Positions 1-8,586 of a DNA stretch of 64,000 bases are shown here, piece by piece. Positions within the stretch are counted from its first letter, which is position 1; the number at the start of each line of letters is the position of its first letter. The notes under the pieces were generated by a model. It saw only the letters and a program-made list of their open reading frames with translations, searched no databases and was not told the origin of the DNA. Location: the NCBI RefSeq assembly GCF_000374645.1, contig NZ_KB894803.1, forward strand, positions 164,365 through 228,364. The letters run 5' to 3'. This stretch comes from Arhodomonas aquaeolei DSM 8974. GTDB lineage: Bacteria; Pseudomonadota; Gammaproteobacteria; Nitrococcales; Nitrococcaceae. The position numbers and the translations under genes were made by a program.

Positions 1-2
1 CG

Positions 3-1898
3 TGGCGGCAGGAGGACCCGGTGGCGCGCGTGGAGCTCGGGCACCTGTCGCCGGCGGCGGGGGAGCGACTGATCGAGAGCCTGGCACCGCCGCAGATGCC
101 CGGCGGCGTGCGCCGGCGCATCCGCCAGCTCGGCAACGGGGTGCCGCTGTTCATCGAGGAGCTCGTACGCCACTACGTGGCGACCGGTGAGGACGGCGCC
201 GTGCCCGCCACGCTACAGGACCTGCTCGCCGCCCGCCTGGAGGCGCTGGGCCCGGCCCGCGGCCTCGCCCGGCTGGCGGCCACCCTCGGCCGGGTGTTCG
301 AGCGCGAGGTGCTGGCCGCCGTGTCCACCCTGGACGGCGACGAGCTCGACGACGGACTGCTTCATCTCAGCGAGTGCGGCCTGATCGAGCCGGATGTGGA
401 CGAGGTGGCGGGGCGCCACCGCTTCCGCCATCCGCTGATCCGCGAGGCGGTGTACGCCAGCCAGCCGGACGGCGAGCGCCGCGCCGCGCACGCCGCCATC
501 GCCGAGGTTCTGGCGGAGCGCTTCCCCGGGGTCGGCGAGACCGACCCGGGCGTCATGGCGCACCACCTCGCGGAGTCCGGGCAGGCCGGGGCATCGCTGC
601 CCTGGCGCATCGACGCGGGCTACCGCATGCTCGCCCGCGCGGCCCATCGCGAGGCGGAGGACCACTTCAACGACGCCCTCGCCGTGGCCGAGGCGCTGCC
701 GGAGGGCGAGGAGCGGCGCGACCGTCTGGTCAACATCCTCCTCGGCCTGGGACTGGCGCGGCTGGCACGGGAGGGCAACGGCTCCCGGGACGTCCACGCG
801 ATCCTCCAGCGCGCCCGCGGGCTGCACGGCTCCGGCAGCGATCCGCGGCGGCATTTCCTCGTCCTCTGGGCCGAGTGGCAGACCAGCGGCTCCCAGAGTG
901 GTTTCAGCGAGGCCCAGTACCTCGCCGGCGAGATGCTGCGCCTCGCCGACGCCTGCGACGATCGCTGCATGCGCATCGCAGGCTATAACGCACTAATCAG
1001 CGGTCACTTTTCCCTGGGCGAGCTGGAGACGGCGCTGGAGTGCATCGAGCATATCCGCGCCCTGTACCGCGACGAGGACCATCCCCGGCTGATGGAGATG
1101 CTGGGCGATAATCCGGCCTTCTCCGGGCTGTCCTTCGGGCCGGTGATCCTCTGGCATCTGGGTGAGCCCGATCGGGGCCTGGCACTGGCCGACGAGATGG
1201 TCGGCCTCGCCGAGCGGGCGGACCACCTGCCCGGGCAGGCCTACGCGCTGACGGCCCGCGCCCTGCTGGCGCAGTGCCGCGACGACCCGGAGGCAGTACA
1301 GGCGGATGCCGAGCGTATCCTCGCCATCGCGAACGCCCAGGAGTACGCGCTGTGGCAGCGGGCGGGCTGGGCGCTCTCGGGCTGGGTGCAGGCGCGCACC
1401 GGCGATGCCGCGGGCATCGACCTGATCGAGCGCACCGCCGGGGAGATCCGCCAGGTGGCCTACTCGGTGAGCACCACTGTCTACCGGCTGCTGCTCGACG
1501 CCCTGCGGCGCTGTGACCGCCTGGAGCGGGCGGGCGAGGTACTGGAGCAGGCGCTGGCGGATGTCGAGTATCTGGGCAACGTGCGTTTCCTGCCCGAGCT
1601 CTATGCCCAGCGTGCCGAGATCGCCTACCGCCGTGACGGCGACCGCCACGCCCTGGCGGAGGACCTCGCCCTGAGCGAGGCCACCGCGGAGACCCAGGGC
1701 GCGATCATGGCGGTGCTCGCCGTGCACGTGCGGCGGGTGGAGCTCGACCTGCCGGTGGTGCCGGGCACGGACCCGCGCGCCGGCCTTGCCGCGGTGCTGG
1801 AGCGCGTCCCCGGCCGCGGCGACTACGGCCTGCTGCACCGCGCCGAGGCGCTGGCGCAGGGTGTGGAGCCCGCCCGCGGCTACGGGGCCGGGCGCTGA
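3..1898 (+). CDS. STAND-type ATPase / TPR regulator, C-terminal part (5' truncated by window)
   Basis: The frame is open to the left edge (in-frame codons from base 3), so the N-terminus, including any Walker A motif, lies outside the window. The first ~130 residues resemble the end of the predicted-ATPase module found in adenylate-cyclase-like and LuxR/MalT-like regulators (GNGVPLFIEELVRHY, then LQDLLAARLEAL). The rest is a helical, alanine/leucine-rich array with tetratricopeptide character (for example AEDHFNDALAVAEALPEGE). I infer a large cytoplasmic signalling protein whose cyclase, kinase or DNA-binding output domain is upstream; there is no HTH at the visible C-terminus. It converges on the gene ending at 2025, with a strong stem-loop between them. 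The family call is moderate and the exact role is unknown. Confidence 0.7.
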   Translation, partial: WRQEDPVARVELGHLSPAAGERLIESLAPPQMPGGVRRRIRQLGNGVPLFIEELVRHYVATGEDGAVPATLQDLLAARLEALGPARGLARLAATLGRVFEREVLAAVSTLDGDELDDGLLHLSECGLIEPDVDEVAGRHRFRHPLIREAVYASQPDGERRAAHAAIAEVLAERFPGVGETDPGVMAHHLAESGQAGASLPWRIDAGYRMLARAAHREAEDHFNDALAVAEALPEGEERRDRLVNILLGLGLARLAREGNGSRDVHAILQRARGLHGSGSDPRRHFLVLWAEWQTSGSQSGFSEAQYLAGEMLRLADACDDRCMRIAGYNALISGHFSLGELETALECIEHIRALYRDEDHPRLMEMLGDNPAFSGLSFGPVILWHLGEPDRGLALADEMVGLAERADHLPGQAYALTARALLAQCRDDPEAVQADAERILAIANAQEYALWQRAGWALSGWVQARTGDAAGIDLIERTAGEIRQVAYSVSTTVYRLLLDALRRCDRLERAGEVLEQALADVEYLGNVRFLPELYAQRAEIAYRRDGDRHALAEDLALSEATAETQGAIMAVLAVHVRRVELDLPVVPGTDPRAGLAAVLERVPGRGDYGLLHRAEALAQGVEPARGYGAGR

Positions 1899-1973
1899 GC
1901 GTCGTACCGTCCGGTGCGGCCCGTGGACGTGGGTCCGCTCACGCCGGCCGCGGTGGGGCGTGTCCGGGCCTTT

Positions 1974-2002
1974 GCCGGCGGGGCCGGTCAGGCCCCGCCG
2001 GC
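1974..2002. terminator. Convergent stem-loop, no T-run
   Basis: A perfect 12-bp GC stem (1974-1985 with 1991-2002) closes a 5-nt loop in the gap between two convergent genes. There is no uridine tract on either side, so it may be a bidirectional transcript-end structure rather than a textbook intrinsic terminator. Confidence 0.5.
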
Positions 2003-2024
2003 ATGCAGTAGCGGGTGAGGGCGC

Positions 2025-4058
2025 TCAGGCCCAGGGGCCGACGCCGGCGTCCGCCTGCAACCCGGTGTCGCTGATGCGCCCGGCGCCCCAGCTCCGCTGG
2101 ATGTAGCCGATCACCGCGTCCAGCTCCGAGGGCGGGACGTCCGCGGGGGCGCCGCCCTCCAGCGGGTCGTAGTGGAAGATGTAGACCCGGGAGGCGAATT
2201 GGTCGAAGGGCAGGGACGCCTCGCCGAAGAACTCGCCGTTGCCCGAGGTGCTGACCCGCACGCCGTCGCCCCAGTCCTGGCCGCTGTCGTTGTTGGGGTT
2301 GAAGAAGTACATGCGCATGACCCCGCCCGGGTCGAGGGCGGCGCGCAGCAGCGAGATGGCGTGCCAGCCGATGAAGCGCGCCGCGCTGTCGGTCACGGCG
2401 ATGCCCGCGGGCTGCGGGTGGATGATCGGCTGGTTGCCGTTGTAGTAGGGGTGGTAGCAGGCGTAGAAGTAGCGCAGGAACTCCTCCAGCCCCACCAGAC
2501 CGCCGGTGGCGACGTCCACGTTGATACGGAAGCCGCGCCCGGCCCACCAGCCGTGGAACTCCGGGTTCACCCAGCGGTGCGGATCCCCCTCGCGTCCGGC
2601 GCAGCGCCGGCCCATCTCGGCGTAGATGTGATCGAGGTGCGGCACCACCAGCAGCGAGACCGGATCCAGGTCCATGGGCAGGGCGGTGGCGACGCCGGAG
2701 GCGCTTTCCCGCGAGGAGATCGGCTGGCCCTCGAAGTGCATGACGATCTCGTCGTCCCGCGCCGCCCAGGCCACCATCTGCAGGAGGTAGTCCGGGTCAT
2801 TGTAGGCCCACATGGACAGCGCCCGCGCCGACTGGCAGGTGGGGTTGTTGCCCTGGCCCACACCCAGCGGCAGCCCCAGCACGCACAGCACGCCCTCCAG
2901 CAGCCGCGCCTCGGGTGTCACGGCCTCGCCGAACGACAGGTTCAGCCGCTCGCGGGACCACGGCGACAGCGGCAGCGCGAGCTGGCGCCACAGCGCCGGG
3001 GCCACCGGCGGCTGGTAGAAGATGCCGCGCTCCAGTGCCAGGGCCAGGCCGTAGACCGCCTGGGGCGTGGCCGGGTGCACCGCCGCGTCGATCAGGTCGT
3101 GGACCAGCTCGCGGTAGCACAGCAGGCAGTCCCGTCCGGTGGCGGACAGCCCCAGGGCCTCGGCGATGATGTAGTCGCCCTCGCCGACGATCTGGCGCAG
3201 CAGCACCGCGTGATACGGCGAGACCAGCCCGGTGTCGTGCATGGCCCGGGCGCAGGCCGTGGCCTCGACCTGCAGGGACTTCGGGTCCATGGCCGCGAGG
3301 CGCTCGCGGTAGACCTCGACGCCCGGGTCCTCGCGGCAGGCCTGGGTCGGCCCGAAGAGGCTGCTCACCAGCCGGTCCGCGCCCTGACCGCTGGCGCCGA
3401 GCTCGATGTTGGGGTCGACCTGGCAGATGGCGATCTGGGTGATCATCTGCTTGGCGGCGTCCACCTGGATGGGCCGCTGCTGGAGGATGCGCCAGATCTC
3501 CTCGATGAGCCGGTCGACGATGTGCTCGTAGCCGATGCCGGCGGCGAGGTGCTGGAGCAGGTTGCGCGGCAGCTGTGCGAGCCGCCCCTGGGTGGTGCGC
3601 TCGGCCTCGCTCGGCGGGGTGAACAGCATCTCCAGGTTGAGCGCGAGCACCTGGGTGAGGTAGTGATGCGCCTGCTCCGCGGAGACCAGCGGATGGAGGT
3701 ATTCGCCGCGGGCGACGGCGAGCAGGCGCAGCTCGCTCAGTGATTCGACCACCACCGCATTGGCGTCCGCGCTCTTGAGCGAGTGCGCGGCGAGTGACGG
3801 CACGAGGATCTGCGGGTCCGCCCAGTCGGAGCCGGCGAACACGCCGGCCTCCTCCAGCGCCTGCGCCCGTGCCTGGATGGCGGCGCAGCCGCCGGGCTGG
3901 AGCATCACGCGCCGGGCGGTATCGAACACCCGCGGGAGCTTCCCGGGCCGGGCGAACGAGCGGGCCCCGGCGAGGCGCTCTATGGCCTCGTCGAGGTCCG
4001 CGAGCAGCGCGGCGAGCCGGTCGTCGTCGGCCGGCGTGTCACCGGAGCCGTTCGTCAC
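2025..4058 (-). CDS. Conserved-looking protein of unknown function, partner of ATP-grasp gene
   Basis: A 677-residue protein that I do not recognise. It has no signal peptide or membrane segment. The N-terminus is acidic; the middle is mostly helical with a short Cys pair (CLLCYREL). The last third is rich in aromatic residues, Asn and Gly (YFYACYHPYYNGNQP, then MYFFNPNNDSGQDWGDG) and looks like a compact, probably beta-containing catalytic or binding domain. It starts 55 bp downstream of the ATP-grasp gene on the same strand, so the two are probably co-transcribed and work together. Codon use looks like that of its neighbours. Function should be left open; an enzyme acting with the ATP-grasp ligase is only an inference from position. 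Confidence 0.75.
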   Translation of the reverse strand: MTNGSGDTPADDDRLAALLADLDEAIERLAGARSFARPGKLPRVFDTARRVMLQPGGCAAIQARAQALEEAGVFAGSDWADPQILVPSLAAHSLKSADANAVVVESLSELRLLAVARGEYLHPLVSAEQAHHYLTQVLALNLEMLFTPPSEAERTTQGRLAQLPRNLLQHLAAGIGYEHIVDRLIEEIWRILQQRPIQVDAAKQMITQIAICQVDPNIELGASGQGADRLVSSLFGPTQACREDPGVEVYRERLAAMDPKSLQVEATACARAMHDTGLVSPYHAVLLRQIVGEGDYIIAEALGLSATGRDCLLCYRELVHDLIDAAVHPATPQAVYGLALALERGIFYQPPVAPALWRQLALPLSPWSRERLNLSFGEAVTPEARLLEGVLCVLGLPLGVGQGNNPTCQSARALSMWAYNDPDYLLQMVAWAARDDEIVMHFEGQPISSRESASGVATALPMDLDPVSLLVVPHLDHIYAEMGRRCAGREGDPHRWVNPEFHGWWAGRGFRINVDVATGGLVGLEEFLRYFYACYHPYYNGNQPIIHPQPAGIAVTDSAARFIGWHAISLLRAALDPGGVMRMYFFNPNNDSGQDWGDGVRVSTSGNGEFFGEASLPFDQFASRVYIFHYDPLEGGAPADVPPSELDAVIGYIQRSWGAGRISDTGLQADAGVGPWA

Positions 4059-4113
4059 TCGTCCTCCTTGCCATGCGCGTGCATGGTCGTCCTGTAGTGA
4101 TGCGCACGCGTTG

Positions 4114-5337
4114 TCAGACGTAGAAGTCCAGCTCTTCCTGGTGCTTGAGCAGGTCGCGCATGACGTAGGGGTCGTCGCCCTTGAAGTACACGAGCCCCCA
4201 GTGCGTGCCGAACGCGGTGCGCTTGGTCACCGTCTCCTCGAGCGGCGGCGTGAGCTCGTGGGACTCGAAGTACGGATGGTTCTCCGTCTCCTCGGGGATC
4301 TCCAGGCGCGAGACCACGCGCCGGCGCGGGTACACGCCGAAGCAGCCGGCGTAGCACTTGGCGTCCACCACCTCCTTCGGGAAGAACGCCTTGACCTCCT
4401 CGTCGGTGGTCTTGGGGTCGAACACCAGGATCGAGGCCTGGTAGGCGTTGAAGCCGTAGGCCCGCTCCAGCAGCTCGAAGACCTTGAAGCCCGGCGGCCG
4501 GTAGGCCACCTCGCCGAAGTACATGGTGCCGTCGGAGGTGACGAAGTATTCCGGGTGGATCTGACCGAACTCGATGTCGAAGGTCTTGATCAGCTTCTCG
4601 ATCTCCTTGGTGATCAGCGCCCGCCAGCTCTCCAGCTCCGGGGTGGCGGGCACGAACACCGAGTAACCCAGGGTCACGTACTCGGAGATGTTGAGGAAGG
4701 CGATCTTGCCGTTGTGGATCCACGCCTCGACGGCGAACTCCCAGCCGTCCAGGTGGGACTCCATCAGCACCGGGAATTCCTCTTCCGGGATGGTGTCGAC
4801 CTCGTCCGGCGTGCGGATCACGCGGTGGCCGAGGCAGCCCGCCTTGTCGAAGGCCTTGAGGTGGATCGGGTCGTTGGGGTCGCCGTCCAGCTTGAGCAGG
4901 GTCTGGTTGACCCGGCGCAGGAAGCGGATGACGTCCTCCTTGTCGTGGGCCTCCTCGAAGATGCCCACGCGAATGCCGCCGAGCTGCGCGCGGCGCTTCA
5001 TCAGCGCCTTGTCGCGCATGAGCACGGCCTGGCCGTGCAGCCGGGGGCTGTCCATGAGCACGGCATTGATCGCGCCGGCCCACTCCACCGTCTCCTCGAA
5101 CAGCGGGATCGCCACGTCCACGCCCATCTCCTGGAGCGTCTGGGCGATCTCCATGGAGCGGTCGTTGAGGCGCTCGAAGTTCCACGGCACGTAGGGGATC
5201 CCGTGTTCCTCGCAGTAGTCCGTGGCCCAGTCGGGGGCGACCACGACGTAACGGCGGTCGAAATCCTCCGCAGCCTCGATGGCGTTGAGGCTCCAGCCGA
5301 GGAGCGCGACATAGCCCTTGTCCGGATTCTTTTCCAT
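4114..5337 (-). CDS. ATP-grasp superfamily protein
   Basis: A 407-residue cytosolic protein with the layout of an ATP-grasp ligase: an N-terminal pre-ATP-grasp alpha/beta domain (YVALLGWSLNAIEAAEDF), a central region with a candidate nucleotide-binding strand (LMESHLDGWEFAVEAWI), and a candidate metal-binding acidic segment (FGQIHPEYFVTSDGTMYFGE). Such enzymes join a carboxylate to an amine or thiol through an acyl-phosphate. It is not purD, purK, carB or accC (the latter is present at 25205). It is the first gene of a probable two-gene operon with the unknown protein at 2025-4058. The substrate cannot be read from sequence. Confidence 0.75.
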   Translation of the reverse strand: MEKNPDKGYVALLGWSLNAIEAAEDFDRRYVVVAPDWATDYCEEHGIPYVPWNFERLNDRSMEIAQTLQEMGVDVAIPLFEETVEWAGAINAVLMDSPRLHGQAVLMRDKALMKRRAQLGGIRVGIFEEAHDKEDVIRFLRRVNQTLLKLDGDPNDPIHLKAFDKAGCLGHRVIRTPDEVDTIPEEEFPVLMESHLDGWEFAVEAWIHNGKIAFLNISEYVTLGYSVFVPATPELESWRALITKEIEKLIKTFDIEFGQIHPEYFVTSDGTMYFGEVAYRPPGFKVFELLERAYGFNAYQASILVFDPKTTDEEVKAFFPKEVVDAKCYAGCFGVYPRRRVVSRLEIPEETENHPYFESHELTPPLEETVTKRTAFGTHWGLVYFKGDDPYVMRDLLKHQEELDFYV

Positions 5338-5448
5338 AAGTAACTACCGTAGGTTTCGGCGGGAAGGGTGTGAGGACTTTTCCGGCAGTATAGCAGGGGG
5401 CATCGGTGGGCCGGTCCACCGTGTCCGGCCTCGATTGCCCGCAGTCCG

Positions 5449-5465
5449 TGCCCCGGTTTGGGGCA
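5449..5465. promoter_or_regulatory. Upstream palindrome, possible second NtrC-like site for amtB
   Basis: Perfect inverted repeat TGCCCC-N5-GGGGCA. Its centre is 30 bp (about three helical turns) upstream of the better NtrC-like site at 5478-5496, as expected for a paired activator site. The arms differ from the NtrC consensus (TGCAC...GTGCA), so assignment is tentative. Confidence 0.35.
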
Positions 5466-5477
5466 TTAACGCGACGT

Positions 5478-5496
5478 CGGCACTGTCGTGGTGCGG
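5478..5496. promoter_or_regulatory. NtrC-like enhancer site upstream of amtB
   Basis: GCAC-N7-GTGC (bases 5480-5494) matches the core of the known NtrC consensus TGCAC-N7-GTGCA. It lies about 75-80 bp upstream of the sigma-54 promoter at 5557, the normal distance for an enhancer. Nitrogen-limitation control of amtB is the inference. Confidence 0.5.
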
Positions 5497-5556
5497 TGTG
5501 CGCGGCATTTTCGGTGCGGCCGTCTATAAGTCTCTGATTAACAATGCGCACACAAT

Positions 5557-5572
5557 TGGTGCGACCCTTGCA
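5557..5572 (+). promoter_or_regulatory. Sigma-54 (-24/-12) promoter of amtB
   Basis: TGGTGCGACCCTTGCA fits the -24/-12 consensus TGGCACG-N4-TTGCA, with GG (5558-5559) and GC (5570-5571) separated by exactly 10 bases. A start site near 5583 would leave a ~27-nt leader before the GTG start at 5610. Confidence 0.7.
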
Positions 5573-5609
5573 TCCCTAGGGCGCCAAATTGGTTCAGAGA
5601 GGAAACCCC

Positions 5610-6800
5610 GTGGAACAATCCGCCGCCAACGACGTGTTCTTTGTCCTGATCGGCGCCGTGATGGTGCTCGCCATGCACGCTGGCTTTGCCTTTCTGGAGG
5701 TGGGCACGGTGCGCCGCAAGAACCAGGTCAACGCCCTGGTGAAGATCATCGCCGACTTCGCCGTCTCCACCGTGGCCTACTTTTTCATTGGCTATAGCGT
5801 GGCCTACGGCGTCGGCTTCTTCCAGGGGGCCGAGGCGCTGACCGCGATGGACGGCTACGCGCTGGTGAAGTTCTTCTTCCTGCTCACCTTCGCCGCGGCC
5901 ATCCCGGCGATCGTCTCCGGCGGCATCGCCGAGCGCGCGAAGTTCAACCCGCAGCTCGCCGCGACCTTCGTGCTCGTGGCCCTGGTCTATCCGTTCTTCG
6001 AGGGCATCGTCTGGAACGGGCGCTTCGGCATCCAGGACGCGCTCGCCTCCGGCTTCGGTTTCGCCTTCCACGACTTCGCCGGCTCCGTGGTGGTGCACGC
6101 CGTCGGCGGCTGGATCGCCCTGGGCGCGGTGCTGCTGCTCGGCCACCGGCGCGGGCGCTACGGCAGGAACGGCGCGATATACGCCCATCCGCCCTCCAGC
6201 ATCCCCTTCCTCGCCCTCGGCGCGTGGGTGCTGACCGTGGGCTGGTTCGGTTTCAACGTCATGTCCGCGCAGACCCTGGACGCCGTCAGCGGACTGGTGG
6301 CGGTGAACTCGCTCATGGCCATGGTCGGCGGCGTGCTCGCCGCACTCGCCTTCGGCCGCTACGACCCGGGCTTCATCCACAACGGCCCCCTCGCCGGGCT
6401 CGTGGCCGTGTGCGCCGGCTCCGACCTCATGCACCCGCTGGGCGCGCTGGTCACCGGCATCATCGCCGGCGGCCTGTTCATCTGGACCTTCACCCAGGCG
6501 CAGAACCGCTGGCGCATCGACGACGTCCTCGGCGTCTGGCCCCTGCACGGCCTGTGCGGCGCCTGGGGCGGCATCGCGGCCGGCATCTTCGGCCAGCAGC
6601 TCCTCGGCGGGCTGGGCGGCGTGAGCCTTGTCTCCCAGATCATCGGTACCGTCCTCGGCGTGGCCATCGCCGCCGCCGGCGGCTTCATCGTCTACGGCAC
6701 GCTCAAGGCGACCGTCGGCATCCGCCTGGACCCCGAGGCCGAGTTCGAGGGCGCCGACCTCGCCATCCACCGGATCTCGGCGGAGCCGGAGTCGGAGTAG
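5610..6800 (+). CDS. amtB: Ammonium transporter AmtB
   Basis: Inner-membrane ammonium channel of the Amt/Mep/Rh family, about 11 membrane helices and 396 residues from the chosen start. Family signatures are clear: HAGFAFLEVGTVRRKN early, the first pore histidine in DFAGSVVVHAVGGW, and the second pore histidine in WPLHGLCGAWGGI. I choose the GTG at 5610 because AGAGAGGA lies just upstream; a TTG at 5589 is in frame but has no ribosome site. The upstream DNA carries a sigma-54 promoter and NtrC-like palindromes, so nitrogen control is likely. No glnK (PII) gene is adjacent, unlike the usual glnK-amtB pair. Confidence 0.95.
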   Translation: MEQSAANDVFFVLIGAVMVLAMHAGFAFLEVGTVRRKNQVNALVKIIADFAVSTVAYFFIGYSVAYGVGFFQGAEALTAMDGYALVKFFFLLTFAAAIPAIVSGGIAERAKFNPQLAATFVLVALVYPFFEGIVWNGRFGIQDALASGFGFAFHDFAGSVVVHAVGGWIALGAVLLLGHRRGRYGRNGAIYAHPPSSIPFLALGAWVLTVGWFGFNVMSAQTLDAVSGLVAVNSLMAMVGGVLAALAFGRYDPGFIHNGPLAGLVAVCAGSDLMHPLGALVTGIIAGGLFIWTFTQAQNRWRIDDVLGVWPLHGLCGAWGGIAAGIFGQQLLGGLGGVSLVSQIIGTVLGVAIAAAGGFIVYGTLKATVGIRLDPEAEFEGADLAIHRISAEPESE

Positions 6801-7016
6801 TGGCCGACTCGGAACGGGCTGGCCGCAACTCTGCCGCGTATTATGCCGGGACTGTACCGGCCTGCGGTATCGCAGGCCGGGGCGGCTCGTCATCCTGCCT
6901 TCCGCAGGCAAATCACCGCCATGGTCGCCTATCGAACTCTCTCCTTGTACATAGGCGGTCTGACACTTGCGGCCGGAGCGGCCGCTATCGCAGCGGGCAA
7001 TAAGGAGAAGGGAGAA

Positions 7017-7271
7017 ATGAAGCGAGCGTTGCGAGTATTGGTCCGCGCGTTGCAGTTGCTGTTCGCGGTGTTCGGGCTAGGCCAGATTGGGCTTTTGCTG
7101 CCCGAACTGTATTGGCTGGCGGTACCACCAATTGCTCCTATAGGGTCTTGGTTCCTACTTGGGATCAAGGCGGTTGCGGCGGCGGTTGCACTGCTCATGG
7201 CGTGGAGCCTTGGCCGGCTTCATTACAGCCTCGGCGGCGGATCGGTCAGCGGCGTCCAGGTGCGGAGCTAG
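7017..7271 (+). CDS. Small two-helix membrane protein
   Basis: An 84-residue protein starting at an ATG behind a strong AAGGAGAAGGGA ribosome site (about 7002-7014). It has two hydrophobic segments (about residues 11-30 and 43-64) and a short polar tail. I do not recognise a family. It begins the accessory, less GC-rich patch between amtB and the tRNA gene, and its 3' end overlaps the convergent small gene at 7268 by 4 bp. An upstream in-frame extension exists but lacks a ribosome site. Confidence 0.55.
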   Translation: MKRALRVLVRALQLLFAVFGLGQIGLLLPELYWLAVPPIAPIGSWFLLGIKAVAAAVALLMAWSLGRLHYSLGGGSVSGVQVRS

Positions 7272-7531
7272 TCCATCCCACGCCGGCCACGCGGTAGCCG
7301 AGCGCCTGCATTAGCACTGAGCTCGTTGAGGCGGCGAATGGCGTCACGCTTATCCTGACGTAGCGTTTCCACCTCAGCCTGGGTAAGGTCGCGGACCTCG
7401 TGTCCGCCACGGCGTTCTGCCGCCATCCGACGGAACACCTTTGTCGCTTCATTCATATCGCGCCGCAAGTCATCAATCTCGGCCTGACTGAGGTCACGCA
7501 CGTCAGGGTCGTGTCCGTCCCGCTTGGTCAT
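7268..7531 (-). CDS. Small charged protein with an internal duplication
   Basis: An 87-residue hydrophilic, helical protein. Its sequence is two tandem copies of a ~33-residue unit, each beginning VRDLSQAEIDDLRRD or VRDLTQAEVETLRQD, probably forming a coiled-coil hairpin. This internal repeat argues that it is a real gene despite a poor ribosome site (AGAGG directly against the ATG). It ends convergently with the small membrane protein before it. Function unknown; gene status moderately supported. Confidence 0.5.
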   Translation of the reverse strand: MTKRDGHDPDVRDLSQAEIDDLRRDMNEATKVFRRMAAERRGGHEVRDLTQAEVETLRQDKRDAIRRLNELSANAGARLPRGRRGMD

Positions 7532-7599
7532 CCTCTAGACCTCAGGCTAATTCCGTTCGGGAGAACTACTGCCGCAACCGCGAGGACTTTCCGTGTCTG

Positions 7600-7616
7600 C
7601 GGTGCATCGGCGCCTT
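7600..7616. repeat. 17-bp direct repeat, left copy
   Basis: CGGTGCATCGGCGCCTT is repeated exactly at 8587-8603. The two copies bracket the Panacea toxin-antitoxin pair about 987 bp apart. Confidence 0.7.
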
Positions 7617-7725
7617 GATTGGTGGCTTGGGGCAGGAACGCCTTCCGTAGGTAGTACGCCACGTCCCTCTCCCCCGGGCCTCAGGCGTGGCCTCCAGTAA
7701 CTCGCGCGTCCGAGTGCCGGACGCT

Positions 7726-8031
7726 TCAGCCGTTCTTGGATGAGTTAAGCCATCGATCAATCCAGCGTTCGACGTCGGGTATGTCGAGCTTTCGGCCCAG
7801 TAGGATTAGTAGGAGAACCTCCAGTATCAAAATCGCTATCGGTCCGCCCCACGTTGGCATTGAGGAAAAAACGTGGATATCAATTAGTATGATGGCAACG
7901 AGAACCGTTGCGAACCGTTCTTGCCTACGCGCGGCCTTTTCCCCTTCCAAGGCTTCCTCAAGTTGAGCGACTTGATTGTCCTCGGCGTCGGCTGCGGCGG
8001 ATTGTTCGACCCAATCAAACTCGTTACCCAT
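7726..8031 (-). CDS. Small two-TM protein, candidate toxin of Panacea (PanAT) pair
   Basis: 101 residues from an ATG that overlaps the stop of the upstream antitoxin-like gene by 8 bp (ATGGGTAA), so translation is probably coupled. Residues 1-39 are polar with an acidic/helical stretch; hydrophobic segments span about 40-58 and 63-79; the tail is amphipathic with two Trp (RWIDRW). Known PanT toxins that pair with Panacea antitoxins include small transmembrane proteins that depolarise the membrane. This gene has that size, topology and position, so I call it a candidate membrane toxin. No sequence family was recognised; the function is inferred from its neighbour. Confidence 0.6.
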   Translation of the reverse strand: MGNEFDWVEQSAAADAEDNQVAQLEEALEGEKAARRQERFATVLVAIILIDIHVFSSMPTWGGPIAILILEVLLLILLGRKLDIPDVERWIDRWLNSSKNG

Positions 8032-8464
8032 TCCACTCGGTTTCGTACTCAGTCCGGATGGCGTCATTGGGAATGGTGTTACTGGGTAACCCAGGTTGGT
8101 AATACCGGGCCCACGCCCCACCATCGCGATGCGTCGCAGCAACGAGTGTTCCTGGCGAGAGGTCACCGAGTTTCCTAACAGCCTCGTTGATGATATCTGC
8201 TTCCTCTGTGTTTTCGATATCCGTTACCGAATGGAACACGTTCTGTATCGGTCCACTGCCGAATGCCTTCGCTCGCCGGTAGACTTGGGGTAGTACCGGG
8301 CCGTAGTCCCATGCTTCGAACCGATCACTGATCAATGGGCTGCCGTGGCGCCCCAGATAGATCATATGGGCGAGATAGAGGATCTTCTGTAGGGCCAAGT
8401 TGGATAGCGTCCAGCCCGAGGCTTCGCAGGCTCTTTTGGCAGCCTCCATCCCTGATACGGTCAT
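8024..8464 (-). CDS. Panacea-domain (DUF4065) protein, candidate antitoxin
   Basis: A 146-residue protein with the Panacea/DUF4065 fold seen in GepA and SocA: LQKILYLAHMIYLGRHGSPL, then the typical FEAWDYGPVLPQVYR motif. Panacea proteins are antitoxins that neutralise many unrelated toxins encoded next to them. I start at the ATG at 8464 because GGGAGGGGG lies just upstream. It overlaps the downstream small membrane protein by 8 bp. Two palindromes upstream (8480-8497 and 8508-8522) could serve autoregulation. The family call is firm; the toxin-antitoxin role is inferred from known family biology and the gene pair. Confidence 0.8.
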   Translation of the reverse strand: MTVSGMEAAKRACEASGWTLSNLALQKILYLAHMIYLGRHGSPLISDRFEAWDYGPVLPQVYRRAKAFGSGPIQNVFHSVTDIENTEEADIINEAVRKLGDLSPGTLVAATHRDGGAWARYYQPGLPSNTIPNDAIRTEYETEWNG

Positions 8465-8479
8465 GGCCCCCTCCCTACA

Positions 8480-8497
8480 GCGCAGTCGCTTCTGCGC
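8480..8497. promoter_or_regulatory. Palindrome upstream of the Panacea gene
   Basis: GCGCAG-N6-CTGCGC lies immediately upstream of the ribosome site of the Panacea gene. It is a candidate autoregulatory operator; a second weaker palindrome (TGTT-N7-AACA) lies at 8508-8522. Confidence 0.4.
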
Positions 8498-8586
8498 CAA
8501 CGATTGATGTTGAACAGTAACAAGATGGGAGGTGGATAGGAAGGTTCAAGTTGGTGACACCGCCGTGACCGCCTGACTTCCCTGTC

